Positions 7,638-16,905 of a DNA stretch of 64,000 bases are shown one piece after another. A program made the position numbers and the translations under genes. The stretch covers positions 1 to 64,000 of the forward strand of contig NZ_JBLBVL010000006.1 in assembly GCF_047250365.1 (NCBI RefSeq). The letters run 5' to 3'. The stretch is from Thaumasiovibrio sp047250365 (GTDB taxonomy: Bacteria; Pseudomonadota; Gammaproteobacteria; Enterobacterales; Vibrionaceae). Numbering within the stretch: position 1 is the first letter of the stretch; each line of letters starts with the position of its first letter. The notes beneath the pieces were generated by a model that saw only the letters and a list, made by a program, of their open reading frames with translations, did no database searches and was not told where the DNA came from.

Positions 7638-9341
7638 ATGACAAAAATCGTAATCGTTGGTGGCGTTGCTGGCGGTGCCTCAGCGGCAGCACGCGCGCGT
7701 CGTCTAAGCGAAGATGCTGAAATTATTATGTTTGAGCGAGGCGAATTTGTCTCTTTTGCTAACTGCGGTTTACCCTATCATATCGGCGGTGACATCACTG
7801 ATCGTTCAAAACTGCTACTACAGACACCTGAGAGTTTTTTGGCACGCTTCAATGTTGATGTTCGTGTAATGAATGAAGTGATCGCTATCGATCGTTCCAA
7901 TAAAACTGTAACGGTTAAGAATTTACTTGATGGCAGCGAATATACCGAGCACTACGACTTCTTACTGCTTAGCCCAGGCGCTGCTCCAATTGTGCCACCG
8001 ATCCCGGGTATAAATAATCCGTTAACGCACTCTCTGCGCAATATTCCTGATATGGATCGTATTATCAAAACGATTCAAATGAACAAGCCAGAACATGCCA
8101 CCGTTGTCGGTGGCGGCTTCATTGGCCTAGAGATGATGGAAGCCTTCCACCAGCTAGGTATTAAGACAACGCTCATCGAAATGGCAGATCAAGTTATGAC
8201 GCCGGTTGATCGCGAGATGGCAGGGATGGTTCATGCAGAGATCCGCGCCAAAGGCATAGACCTAAAGCTCGGTGTTGCGCTTGAATCTGTGCAGTTCGTC
8301 CCTAACCAGCATATCTCTAGCTTTGACTCTGGGGAAAACGAAGAGCATCAGCATATTGAAGGAGAGCTGAATCTCTCGCTGAGCAACAAAGAATCACTCA
8401 CAACCGATATCTTAATTATGGCGATTGGGGTCCGTCCAGAAACCAAACTGGCAAAAGAAGCTGGATTACAGATTGGCGAACTCGGTGGCATCGCAACAAA
8501 CCCGATGATGCAAACCAGCGATCCCTATATTTATGCGGTTGGCGATGCCGTTGAAGAAAAAGACTTTGTCACAGGTGCACAAACATTGGTGCCTTTAGCA
8601 GGACCCGCAAACCGCCAAGGTCGCATGGCTGCGGACAACATGTTTGGCCGCCAAGAGACTTACCAAGGCACACAAGGTACAGCGATTTGTAAGATTTTCG
8701 ACTTAGCCGTTGCGTCTACCGGCAAAAACGAGAAACAGCTACAACGTGATGGCATCGACTATGAAAAGGTCTATGTACACACGGCAAGCCATGCCAGTTA
8801 CTACCCTGGCGCTGAAATCGTCTCGTTTAAAATGTTATTTGATCCAGAAAACGGTAAGATTTTTGGTGCGCAAGCCGTAGGTAAAGATGGTATTGATAAG
8901 CGCATTGATGTAATGGCAGTTGCACAGCGTGCAGGCATGACTGTCGAGCAGCTCCAGCATCTAGAACTAACCTATGCTCCACCTTATGGCAGTGCAAAAG
9001 ATGTCATTAACCAAGCGGCGTTTGTTGCAAATAACATCATTAACGGTGACGCTACTCCTATTCACTTTAATGAAATAGATAACCTCACCGACGACCAAGT
9101 TCTACTTGATGTTCGTAACCCAGGTGAGCTGCAAAATGTGGGCTATATCGATGGTGCGATTAACATCCCTGTTGATCAGCTACGCCACCGAATGAATGAG
9201 CTACCAAAAGACAAAGAGATTGTGATCTATTGCCAAGTTGGGTTACGTGGTAACGTCGCCTATCGCCAACTGGTTAACAATGGCTTTAAAGCCCGTAACT
9301 TGATTGGAGGCTATCGCACTTACAAGTTTGCGACCGCATAA
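7638..9341 (+). CDS. FAD-dependent CoA-disulfide reductase with C-terminal rhodanese domain (CoADR-Rhd/NADH oxidase-like)
   Basis: 567 residues. It has an N-terminal dinucleotide fold ('IVGGVAGGASAAARARRL') and the single redox cysteine Cys43 in 'SFANCGLPY', characteristic of CoADR/NADH oxidase-type flavoproteins. There is a second NAD-binding motif ('VVGGGFIGLEMMEAF'), a dimerisation domain to about residue 450, and a rhodanese domain from about 470. The rhodanese active-site loop 'YCQVGLRG' (Cys532) is intact. Such fusions reduce CoA persulfide, polysulfide or disulfide species using NAD(P)H. Divergent YeeE/YedE genes suggest a sulfur-import-and-reduction unit. The cytosolic location is inferred from the lack of a signal peptide. 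A weak ribosome site (tgggag) lies 9 bases before the ATG. Confidence 0.9.
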   Translation: MTKIVIVGGVAGGASAAARARRLSEDAEIIMFERGEFVSFANCGLPYHIGGDITDRSKLLLQTPESFLARFNVDVRVMNEVIAIDRSNKTVTVKNLLDGSEYTEHYDFLLLSPGAAPIVPPIPGINNPLTHSLRNIPDMDRIIKTIQMNKPEHATVVGGGFIGLEMMEAFHQLGIKTTLIEMADQVMTPVDREMAGMVHAEIRAKGIDLKLGVALESVQFVPNQHISSFDSGENEEHQHIEGELNLSLSNKESLTTDILIMAIGVRPETKLAKEAGLQIGELGGIATNPMMQTSDPYIYAVGDAVEEKDFVTGAQTLVPLAGPANRQGRMAADNMFGRQETYQGTQGTAICKIFDLAVASTGKNEKQLQRDGIDYEKVYVHTASHASYYPGAEIVSFKMLFDPENGKIFGAQAVGKDGIDKRIDVMAVAQRAGMTVEQLQHLELTYAPPYGSAKDVINQAAFVANNIINGDATPIHFNEIDNLTDDQVLLDVRNPGELQNVGYIDGAINIPVDQLRHRMNELPKDKEIVIYCQVGLRGNVAYRQLVNNGFKARNLIGGYRTYKFATA

Positions 9342-9366
9342 ATTAAAGGCTATTTACGACGTAAAA

Positions 9367-9391
9367 GGAGCACATCAAGTGCTCTTTTTTT
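9367..9391 (+). terminator. Intrinsic terminator after the CoADR-Rhd gene
   Basis: Stem gagcac/gtgctc (9368–9373 with 9379–9384), 5-nt loop, then seven T. Confidence 0.85.
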
Positions 9392-9544
9392 ATCATTGAA
9401 ACAACACCTTTCGTTACATTTTCTTCCTCTTCGTCGTCACACATCAACAAGTTCAACTCTTGCTCTATACTGACATACAGTCTTATGACGCCATGTAAAT
9501 TGTTAAGCTTTCAAATACGCGATATAGGTCAGTAACGGTATAAA

Positions 9545-10666
9545 ATGACGATCATGTCTACATTGCTATGTGCATCGCTACTTACAGCGCAGCTCTCTAG
9601 CGCGCAGCAATACTATCACCCGAGTTCGACATTGACGGAGCCCGTCTCTCAATTAGAGCAACAGATGATCGACAATATTGGACTTACTGCCGATAAGGAC
9701 TGGGTTCAGCTAACCTCTGGCGAGATCTTACACGGCAAAATTGAAGAGCTGTTTTATGAAAAGCTGACTTTTAAGAGTAAAGATCTTGGTACCGTTAGCA
9801 TCAAGTTATCGAAGATACACCGCCTCTACTCCCCAAGAAAAATGGCATTATATATCGGAGGCCTCGGAACGTTTGAAGGCAGTGTCCTGCTTGATGGCAA
9901 CCTATTGTCAATTGATGGTAGTCCGCAGTTCACCATCAACCCAGCAATGATCGTATCACTACATGCGCGCCGTCAGAAAGAGCTCGATCGCTGGGAAAAC
10001 AAAATTACGTTAAGTGCCAATGCAGCAAGAGGAAACAGCGAATCTATCGATATATCGAGCAAACTGTCAGCGGAGCGTACCACCTACCGGTCGCGAACTC
10101 GAATAAACTATACCGGCATTCTTTCCGTCAGTGACGGTCAAGAAACGGATAGAAACCACCGCTTAACGAGCAGTTACGATATATTTCAACACAGCCGTCA
10201 GCTCATTCGCCCATTACAAGTAGAACTTTATCATGCCCCGCTACTCAATATTGATCTACAAACCAAAATCGGCTCCCAAATCGGTTATGAGCTGTTAAAC
10301 AGTGACCAACGCTCTTGGGAACTGTTCGCAGGTCCCTCTTGGCAACGTACACACTTTCGCGACGTTGCAGACAATACAGCGACACAAACATCAAGCCTAG
10401 GTGCAACGATCAGTTCTTCATTTCAAATGGATATCAGCCGTGATATCGAACTCTCTCACGATTATGACCTCACAATTACAGAAAAGGACGCAGGGCAATT
10501 GATTCATCACAATGTCCTGGCTCTAAATATCGAACTAACCGACATCGTAGGACTCGATATTGACTTTATTTGGGATAGAACAGAATCCCCTACTCCCGAC
10601 AGTAGCGGTGATGCTCCAGATAAAGATGATTATCGCCTAACTTTCGGGATTGGCGTCGACTTTTAA
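9545..10666 (+). CDS. DUF481-family outer-membrane protein
   Basis: 373 residues. An N-terminal hydrophobic stretch ending 'SLLTAQLSSAQQ' looks like a signal peptide. A region around residues 55–140 ('DWVQLTSGEILHGKIEELFYEKLTFKS…') resembles the small beta domain often found before DUF481. The C-terminal two-thirds is rich in amphipathic beta-strands ('NKITLSANAARGNSESIDISSKLSAERT…TRINYTG') and ends in a terminal Phe ('GIGVDF'), typical of outer-membrane barrels. DUF481 proteins are often described as salt-induced outer-membrane proteins; the molecular function is unknown. Single gene between a terminator and a convergent regulator gene. Confidence 0.75.
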   Translation: MTIMSTLLCASLLTAQLSSAQQYYHPSSTLTEPVSQLEQQMIDNIGLTADKDWVQLTSGEILHGKIEELFYEKLTFKSKDLGTVSIKLSKIHRLYSPRKMALYIGGLGTFEGSVLLDGNLLSIDGSPQFTINPAMIVSLHARRQKELDRWENKITLSANAARGNSESIDISSKLSAERTTYRSRTRINYTGILSVSDGQETDRNHRLTSSYDIFQHSRQLIRPLQVELYHAPLLNIDLQTKIGSQIGYELLNSDQRSWELFAGPSWQRTHFRDVADNTATQTSSLGATISSSFQMDISRDIELSHDYDLTITEKDAGQLIHHNVLALNIELTDIVGLDIDFIWDRTESPTPDSSGDAPDKDDYRLTFGIGVDF

Positions 10667-10763
10667 CACTTAATACACATATCACCAATCAAGTAACATT
10701 GACTTGCTCACTATCACCACAACTTGGGAAAACGGTTTTCCCGTGCTTCAGGATAGATAAATA

Positions 10764-11687
10764 TCAGTAATGGAATGTATCAAAATCTGACAATATGTTC
10801 TCTAATGCATCAAAACGCTCTGGTATACCAATTCGCTGAGTTAGCGCATTGACCAACGCCTCAACCACAGCCAGCCCAGTGACACGACTTTGGAAAACGC
10901 CCATTGAGTCACTCTGAACAAGCAACTGAACATGGCAGTAGGGAGTGTACGGGTTAACACCATGATTTGTAAGAACAATAACCTTGCCACCTTTACTATG
11001 AAACCACTCAACCAGCTTAACTGCGACATCAGAATAGCGATAATATGAGATTACGAATAGCGTATCACCCGCTTTCATATCGAGCAGATGGTGGGGCAAT
11101 AGGGTCACATCAGGGGTCAAATGACGAACATCTTCTCGAACATAACGCGTTAGCATAGTGAAATAGGTGGCAAGGCCATTCGAAGACGACGGACCAAAAA
11201 CATAGAGCGCACTATTCTTATTGGCAAATAGGTCTAACGCTTGTTCAAATCCTGCTTCATCAAATGTGCTCGCTAAGGAGCTAAACGTTTGCTCTAGCTC
11301 CTTTAGGTAACTTTTCGCAGAAATTGGAACATCTTCTTCTGGCGCATTCAGGCGACTCGCTATTCTTGATGGTGTCTTAATATGGGTATTTTGCAGGTGC
11401 AGTACCACTGCTTTTTTAAAACGAGAGAACCCCTGAAAGCCAATATTTTGAACAAACCTGCCTACAGAGGTTTTACTCGCTTCACTTCGCTTTGCCACCT
11501 CTTCTATACCTAAATACGGCAGTTGTTCGAAATGAGTAACAACGAACTCAGCGACACGATTTTCGGCGCATGATAGCGGTTGGCGCTCAGCAATCTTCAG
11601 CTTTAGTTCAGCTAGTTCTAATGTCTGTTCCATATAGGTTACTTGATTGGTTACCCTTTTGATTACGTGTAAATGTTGCATAACCAT
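10764..11687 (-). CDS. RpiR/MurR-family transcriptional regulator with SIS domain
   Basis: 307 residues. The N-terminal winged helix (about residues 28–100; 'IEEVAKRSEASKTSVGRFVQNIGFQGFSRFKKA') is of the RpiR type. The C-terminal SIS domain (about 130–280) would bind a small phosphorylated or acidic effector ('LYVFGPSSSNGLA', 'DTLFVISYYRYS'). No Shine–Dalgarno is obvious at the listed ATG; an internal ATG at 11633 (MEQTLELAELKL) would also give a full-length RpiR domain and may be the real start. The gene is divergent from the DcuC-type carrier, so it probably controls that carrier and the following lyase. Effector unknown. Confidence 0.85.
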   Translation of the reverse strand: MVMQHLHVIKRVTNQVTYMEQTLELAELKLKIAERQPLSCAENRVAEFVVTHFEQLPYLGIEEVAKRSEASKTSVGRFVQNIGFQGFSRFKKAVVLHLQNTHIKTPSRIASRLNAPEEDVPISAKSYLKELEQTFSSLASTFDEAGFEQALDLFANKNSALYVFGPSSSNGLATYFTMLTRYVREDVRHLTPDVTLLPHHLLDMKAGDTLFVISYYRYSDVAVKLVEWFHSKGGKVIVLTNHGVNPYTPYCHVQLLVQSDSMGVFQSRVTGLAVVEALVNALTQRIGIPERFDALENILSDFDTFHY

Positions 11688-11831
11688 AACTTAACAAGAT
11701 AAGGCGCAAGCATTGGTCTAGATTATAGAAATATGACTGGAAACACAATTCAATGGGGGAATAGGTGATTCCCATTCCCTTTTGCATTGTTTTGCTATTT
11801 TATAGCGCTACAAACAAACACGGAGCTTATA

Positions 11832-13196
11832 ATGTTCTCTTTAATTGCAATTCCAGTAGTCATTACCACTGGTTACTTTATCATCAAAAAATACAACACT
11901 CAGGCATGCCTGTTCACTGCAGGTATCATTATGATGATACTAGGAGCATTAAACGGCAACACTGATTTTATCCCGTCGAATGCTTCTTCAACTGGCACTG
12001 TTGTTTTTGACTTCTTTGTTGTTATCAAAGCACTCTCTTCATCTACTTTGGCTAACCTTGGCCTAATCATCATGGCTGTTGGTGGTTTTTCTAAGTACAT
12101 GAGCCACATTGGTGCTGCTAACGCAATGGTTAAAGTGGTAACTAAACCACTCTCTGTTTTCAAAAGCCCTTATGTTGTGTTGGCATTGACTTACATCGTT
12201 GGTCAAATCATCAATATCTTTATTCCAAGTGCGGTTGGCTTAGCAATGCTTCTATTGGTTGCTCTATACCCTGTACTGGTTCGTATTGGTTGTACTCCTG
12301 CCGCAACAGCCGCAGTGCTTGCAACCACAGCCGCGCTAGATTTAGGCCCAGGCTCTGGTAACTCTAACCGTGCGGCAGAAGTTATCGGCATTGATGCTGC
12401 GAACTACTTCGTTGCTAACCAAATGATCGTTGCACCTGTGGTAATGATTGTTATTGCGGTTCTACACTTCTTCTGCCAACGTTTCTTCGACAAGCGTGAT
12501 GCAGCAAAAGGTATTACGCCTGAAACGCTACAAGTAGATGATACCGAACAACGTAACGTTCCTGCTTGGTTCGCAATCCTGCCTGTACTACCGTTAGGCC
12601 TACTATTGGTATTCAGTGAGTTCATGATTAGCGCAATTAAAGTTGACGTTGTAACGGCTATGTTCTTCAGCCTTGCGGTCGCTATGCTAGCTGACCTCAT
12701 TGTGACTAAAGATGTGAAAGGTGTTGCTGACTCACTGAAAGTTTACCTAACGGGTATGGGTAACTCATTCTCAGGTGTTGTTGCACTTATCATCGCTGCT
12801 AACACCTTTGTTGTTGGTCTAACTGCGATGGGCTTTATCGATACTCTACTGGGTGCCGGTTCAAACCTTGGCCTTGGTTACATAGCGATGCTCGCCGTGA
12901 TGATCGCTATCATCGGTGCGACTGCGCTACTATCAGGGTCTGGTAATGCAGCATTCTTTAGCTTCTCGCCGCTAGCACCAAGTGTTGCTGAAACTGTTGG
13001 CGTATCAACTGCGTCACTAGCGCTTCCAATGCAACTTTCAGCAGGTATCTTCCGCTCATTCTCACCAGTTGCTGGTGTCGTGATTGCTTGTGCCGGTGCT
13101 GCTAACGTTTCACCAATCGCTGTTGTAACACGTACTGCGATTCCTATGCTAGGTGGTATTGTTGCACTACTTGCAATGAGTGCTATCGCACTGTAA
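11832..13196 (+). CDS. DcuC-family C4-dicarboxylate (or related) transporter
   Basis: 454 residues from the ATG at 11832, chosen over an upstream in-frame ATG at 11787 because a GGAG site lies 6 bases before it. It is a polytopic protein with about 12 hydrophobic spans, and its conserved segments ('IFIPSAVGLAMLLLVALYPVLVRIG', 'LDLGPGSGNSNRAAEVIG', 'GSGNAAFFSFSPLAP') are typical of the DcuC anaerobic C4-dicarboxylate family. Codon use is biased towards highly expressed codons. A strong terminator separates it from the following lyase gene, which has its own ribosome site. The lyase family releases fumarate from an adduct, so the carrier may import that adduct or exchange it for a C4 acid; this is inference. 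Confidence 0.88.
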   Translation: MFSLIAIPVVITTGYFIIKKYNTQACLFTAGIIMMILGALNGNTDFIPSNASSTGTVVFDFFVVIKALSSSTLANLGLIIMAVGGFSKYMSHIGAANAMVKVVTKPLSVFKSPYVVLALTYIVGQIINIFIPSAVGLAMLLLVALYPVLVRIGCTPAATAAVLATTAALDLGPGSGNSNRAAEVIGIDAANYFVANQMIVAPVVMIVIAVLHFFCQRFFDKRDAAKGITPETLQVDDTEQRNVPAWFAILPVLPLGLLLVFSEFMISAIKVDVVTAMFFSLAVAMLADLIVTKDVKGVADSLKVYLTGMGNSFSGVVALIIAANTFVVGLTAMGFIDTLLGAGSNLGLGYIAMLAVMIAIIGATALLSGSGNAAFFSFSPLAPSVAETVGVSTASLALPMQLSAGIFRSFSPVAGVVIACAGAANVSPIAVVTRTAIPMLGGIVALLAMSAIAL

Positions 13197-13212
13197 GTGA
13201 TACAAACACCTA

Positions 13213-13238
13213 AAAAAGGCTGCTTCGGCAGCCTTTTT
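13213..13238 (+). terminator. Strong intrinsic terminator with UUCG tetraloop after the DcuC-type gene
   Basis: An 11-bp stem (13213–13223 with 13228–13238) closed by a ttcg tetraloop; the T-run forms the 3' arm. It probably reduces read-through into the lyase gene. Confidence 0.85.
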
Positions 13239-13295
13239 GCTATCTGCTCTTTCGCCGTATACCCTTAAATCTTCGCTCTCGCCAAGGAACATCGT

Positions 13296-14654
13296 ATGAA
13301 TCCAATGAATGTGTCGGTATTCGACTCTGCACTCTATTCTCCCCTTTTTTCCCAAAAAGAGATGAAAGAGATTTGGTCTGATGAACAGCTCGTCGCCGCA
13401 TGGTTGTGCTTTGAAACCCACATCGCCGACATTCAAGCAAACCTTGGTATTATTCCCCAAGATGCTGCTTATGCGATTAAACAAGCAGCGACAACCGATG
13501 CTATCGATTGGTCTCGATTAGCAACAGAGACGGCACATGTTGGCATGGCAATTAAACCGGTGATTGATCAGATCAGTGAACACCCTAACCCGTTAGTAAA
13601 GCAGTATTTGCACTGGGGTTGTACGACACAAGATCTACTCGATAGTGGCCAAGCCATGCGATTGAAGCGTGCGTTAGCACTAATTAGAACGCAAATTGTC
13701 GAGCTAATTCACTCGTTGATCAACATGGCGGATAACCACAGAAACACCGTAATGGTGGCACGTACAAATTCACAAGATGCTTTACCCACCACATGGGGGC
13801 TACAAGTCGCGTCTTATCTCACTGAAATGACCCGCAATCTGCAACGTATCGACGAGCTAGCACCTCGCGCCATTATGGGTCTATACGGGGGTGCTGTGGG
13901 TAACCTATCTTCCATTGGTCCTCAAGGCTTAGAAGTGAGAAATAGACTCATGGAATCGCTGGGGTTAACCCAACCTATAGGCCTTTGGAATGCCAGCCTC
14001 GATGGGATGGTTGAAACCATCCAGTGCTTTGCCATTGTTCATGGCACGTTATGTCGCATCGCCAACGACATTGAGTTAATGAGCCGCGCGCCCCTTGGCG
14101 AAGTGAGAGAAGGTGAAGGCGGTGGTGGTTCAAGTACCATGCCCCATAAAGCTAACCCTCGCGCTTGTAATATGATTCAAACCTTATCGAGAATGGGGTG
14201 GATGTACGCATCGGGTGCGCCTAACTTAATGGATCAGCAGGATGTTCGAGCTGCCTCAATGCGAGTACTAAACTGGTCATTAGTGCCTGAGTCTTGTTTG
14301 GCTTTATCTACGTCACTTGAACGTGCTCATCGCCTTATCGATAATTTAATCGTTAACCCTGATAATATGCTTCGCAACTTCGATGCTTCACGCCATCTTA
14401 TAATGTCAGAAGCGGTGATGATGCAAGTCGCTGAACATCTTGGCCGCGACGAAGGGTACAAGCTGGTTAAGAAGATCATTGCCGATGGTAGCACGGGCTC
14501 ATTATCATTAAACCAGCTGCTCTTACAAAGCCCTGAAATGAACGCGCTGTTTAGTAAAAAGCAGATTGAAGGTTTTTGTAATCCTCTAAACTACCTTGGT
14601 TGCAATAGCGAATTGATTGACGAAAGCATCGACTTTGCCAAAGCACACCTATAA
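13296..14654 (+). CDS. Fumarase/adenylosuccinate lyase superfamily enzyme (PurB/CMLE-like), substrate unknown
   Basis: 452 residues. The superfamily signature 'GSSTMPHKANP' is at residues 278–288, with 'HWGCTTQDLLDSGQAMRL' and 'ARTNSQDALPTTWG' forming the other two active-site regions. The closest-looking relatives are adenylosuccinate lyase and 3-carboxy-cis,cis-muconate lactonising enzyme. All eliminating members release fumarate from an adduct. It is not a housekeeping purB by context: the neighbours are a DcuC-type carrier and an RpiR regulator rather than purine or tRNA-modification genes. A ribosome site (aagga) precedes the ATG. Inferred role: catabolic cleavage of an imported succinyl or carboxy-substituted compound. 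Confidence 0.82.
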   Translation: MNPMNVSVFDSALYSPLFSQKEMKEIWSDEQLVAAWLCFETHIADIQANLGIIPQDAAYAIKQAATTDAIDWSRLATETAHVGMAIKPVIDQISEHPNPLVKQYLHWGCTTQDLLDSGQAMRLKRALALIRTQIVELIHSLINMADNHRNTVMVARTNSQDALPTTWGLQVASYLTEMTRNLQRIDELAPRAIMGLYGGAVGNLSSIGPQGLEVRNRLMESLGLTQPIGLWNASLDGMVETIQCFAIVHGTLCRIANDIELMSRAPLGEVREGEGGGGSSTMPHKANPRACNMIQTLSRMGWMYASGAPNLMDQQDVRAASMRVLNWSLVPESCLALSTSLERAHRLIDNLIVNPDNMLRNFDASRHLIMSEAVMMQVAEHLGRDEGYKLVKKIIADGSTGSLSLNQLLLQSPEMNALFSKKQIEGFCNPLNYLGCNSELIDESIDFAKAHL

Positions 14655-14661
14655 CGACACT

Positions 14662-14693
14662 ATCGCGCATGCACCAGCATGTGCGATATTTTT
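14662..14693 (+). terminator. Intrinsic terminator after the lyase gene
   Basis: An 11-bp stem with one G·U pair (14662–14672 with 14677–14687), 4-nt loop, then attttt. Its position argues that the next gene cannot start upstream of 14693. Confidence 0.9.
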
Positions 14694-14790
14694 CTTTGCT
14701 ATGGATAATTCTCTGCTCCTCCCCTCGTCTACAGCACATAGAGGCGATATACTCGACGGTCTTATTTCTACACACGATATAACACGTACT

Positions 14791-15405
14791 ATGTTACTGA
14801 CTAAACCTGCAAGCTCCGTTGTGGTACTCGATTTTGAAACAACTGGTTTATCGCCCAACCAAGGGGATCGCGCTATCGAAATTGGTGCAGTAAAGCTAGA
14901 AAACGGACGTATTGTTGACCGCTTCCAACGCTTAATGAACCCAGGGAAAAAGGTCAGCAGATTCATCGAAAATTACACGGGAATTAGTAACGAAATGCTG
15001 GTCGATGCGGCCGATTGCGGCTCAGTAATGCACGACTTTGCTGATTTCATTGCCAACAGCAACCTCGTTGCTCATAATGCCTCTTTTGACCAACGCTTTT
15101 TAGATGCTGAGTTTGCTCGTATCGAACGCGGCTATGAAGGCACGTTTGCCTGCTCAATGCTCATTGCACGACGACTACTACAACAAGCACCTTCACATAA
15201 ACTGGGTGAGCTGGTGCATTTTTGCAATATCGACAACGATGGAACATTTCACCGCGCATTGGCAGATGCCGAAATGACCACGTCACTATGGTTAAGGCTG
15301 CTAGAAGAAGTACAGCAGTATGGAATTCAAAACGCCGATTTTGCATTAATGCGCAAAATCTCTAAAACTCCCAAAGCAGCCGTGCACTCGCTATTATGCC
15401 CATAA
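14791..15405 (+). CDS. 3'-5' exonuclease of the DnaQ/DEDD family
   Basis: 204 residues from the ATG at 14791. Exo I motif 'VVVLDFETTGLS' has Asp14 and Glu16. Exo II is 'NLVAHNASFDQRFL', and Exo III is 'FHRALADAEMTTSLW', which places it in the DEDDh group. It resembles the epsilon subunit of DNA polymerase III but lacks the C-terminal alpha-binding tail, so it is a stand-alone exonuclease. In-frame ATGs at 14617 and 14701 exist; the first lies before a strong terminator and is rejected, the second is possible. No good ribosome site is seen at either remaining start. Its stop codon abuts a terminator shared with the convergent trpB. Confidence 0.85.
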   Translation: MLLTKPASSVVVLDFETTGLSPNQGDRAIEIGAVKLENGRIVDRFQRLMNPGKKVSRFIENYTGISNEMLVDAADCGSVMHDFADFIANSNLVAHNASFDQRFLDAEFARIERGYEGTFACSMLIARRLLQQAPSHKLGELVHFCNIDNDGTFHRALADAEMTTSLWLRLLEEVQQYGIQNADFALMRKISKTPKAAVHSLLCP

Positions 15406-15435
15406 AAAAACCTAGAGGTGATCATCGCCTCTAGG
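15404..15435 (-). terminator. Terminator of the trpB-like gene (possibly bidirectional)
   Basis: Stem of about 11 bp (15411–15421 with 15425–15435, one T·G pair). On the minus strand it is followed by seven T (15404–15410), right for the trpB-like gene ending at 15477. Confidence 0.85.
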
Positions 15436-15476
15436 TCCTGCTTTTTGTGCAGACAATGCGTAGTCTGGCGCTTACC

Positions 15477-16700
15477 TTAAACGAGTGAATGAATACCGTA
15501 ATCTTTGCCGTAATGCTCAACAACAAAGTCGATATCTTTATCACCTCGTCCAGAAAGGTTAATCAGTACATTGCCTTTTAGCCCTTGCTTCGCTAGCTTT
15601 ATTGCATAAGCCACAGCATGAGACGATTCTATGGCCGGAATGATGCCTTCTAAACGTGATAACTCAAAAAAGGCATCTATCGCTTCGTCATCACCAGCGG
15701 TACCGTAACTGACGCGACCAAGATCTTTTAAGTAACTGTGCTGTGGCCCTACAGACGGATAATCCAAACCACTGGCCACCGAGTAGACCTCTTGCGGCTC
15801 ACCCTGGCTGTCTTTCAATAAATAAGACTTAAAGCCATGCAATACACCTGGCTCGCCCAAGGTTAATGTCGCGGCGTGCTCACCCTCCTCTTGCAAAGAG
15901 CGCCCTGCTGGCTCTACCCCATGAATAGCAACCTCTTCATCGTCAAGAAAAGCGGTAAACAACCCAATAGCGTTAGAGCCACCACCAACACAGGCCACCA
16001 GATTTTGTGGAAGTGAGCCTGTCATCTCTTTAAATTGCACACGTGCTTCGTTGCCAATGATGGATTGGAAGTCTCTAACCATCATTGGAAATGGGTGCGG
16101 ACCAACAACCGAACCAATCGCATACAGCTGAGTAACCGGATCTTTTAAATACGCTTCAAACGCAGCATCGACCGCTTCCTTCAATGTTTTACGTCCATGA
16201 GTGGCGGGAATAACATTGGCGCCGAGAATACGCATACGAACCACATTCGGGTGCTCTTTAGCAATATCTACTTCACCCATATAGATATCACATTCCAATC
16301 CCACCAAAGCCGCTGCCGTTGCTAACGCCACCCCATGTTGTCCCGCGCCAGTTTCTGCTATTAGTTTCTTTTTACCCAACTTTTTAGCAAGAAGTGCTTC
16401 GCCTAAACAATGATTAATTTTATGGGCACCGGTATGGTTCAAATCTTCTCGCTTTAAATAGACGTCAACACCATACTTTTCAGATAGATTCTGAGCATGA
16501 AATATAGGACTTGGGCGACCAACAAAATGCTTATAAAGGCGCGCCAGTTCAGCCTGAAATTCAGGGTCTTTACGACAGATCTGATAAGCAGCATTAATCT
16601 CTTTCATCACCACTTCCAACTGAGGTGGTATAAAGCTGCCGCCATACTCACCAAAGTAACCATCTGCGTTTGGCAATGCGTGCTCAAAACTATTTTTCAT
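15477..16700 (-). CDS. trpB: Stand-alone tryptophan synthase beta chain
   Basis: 407 residues, TrpB1-like length. The PLP lysine is Lys94 in 'HTGAHKINHCLGEA', the catalytic Glu is Glu116 in 'AETGAGQHGVA', and the phosphate-binding loop is 'CVGGGSNAIG'. The enzyme condenses indole and serine to tryptophan. No trpA, trpC or other trp gene is adjacent; the gene is flanked by an exonuclease and an MscS channel. It is therefore a solitary copy, perhaps an indole-salvage enzyme or the second trpB of the genome. It has its own terminator. Whether a trpBA pair exists elsewhere in the genome cannot be seen. Confidence 0.92.
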   Translation of the reverse strand: MKNSFEHALPNADGYFGEYGGSFIPPQLEVVMKEINAAYQICRKDPEFQAELARLYKHFVGRPSPIFHAQNLSEKYGVDVYLKREDLNHTGAHKINHCLGEALLAKKLGKKKLIAETGAGQHGVALATAAALVGLECDIYMGEVDIAKEHPNVVRMRILGANVIPATHGRKTLKEAVDAAFEAYLKDPVTQLYAIGSVVGPHPFPMMVRDFQSIIGNEARVQFKEMTGSLPQNLVACVGGGSNAIGLFTAFLDDEEVAIHGVEPAGRSLQEEGEHAATLTLGEPGVLHGFKSYLLKDSQGEPQEVYSVASGLDYPSVGPQHSYLKDLGRVSYGTAGDDEAIDAFFELSRLEGIIPAIESSHAVAYAIKLAKQGLKGNVLINLSGRGDKDIDFVVEHYGKDYGIHSLV

Positions 16701-16905
16701 CCTTGATTTTCCTTACTAAATCCATCCTATTCGCTCAGGTTAACCCTTATATCCTTTGCGATCACTCTTCTTTATTAAGTAAATCTCTAATTCGTGACAT
16801 CGCTCTCGCCAACTAGTACACGAGCACTGATGGGTTTTCTTTACTTATAGCTTTAGGATCTATGTCTAAATGCCGTTAAGAATCGTTGTGTAACATCACC
16901 TATCA

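Noticed and set aside
14617..14790. N-terminal extension of the exonuclease
   Set aside because: The first ATG lies inside the lyase gene and before a strong terminator; the exonuclease domain starts just after 14791.
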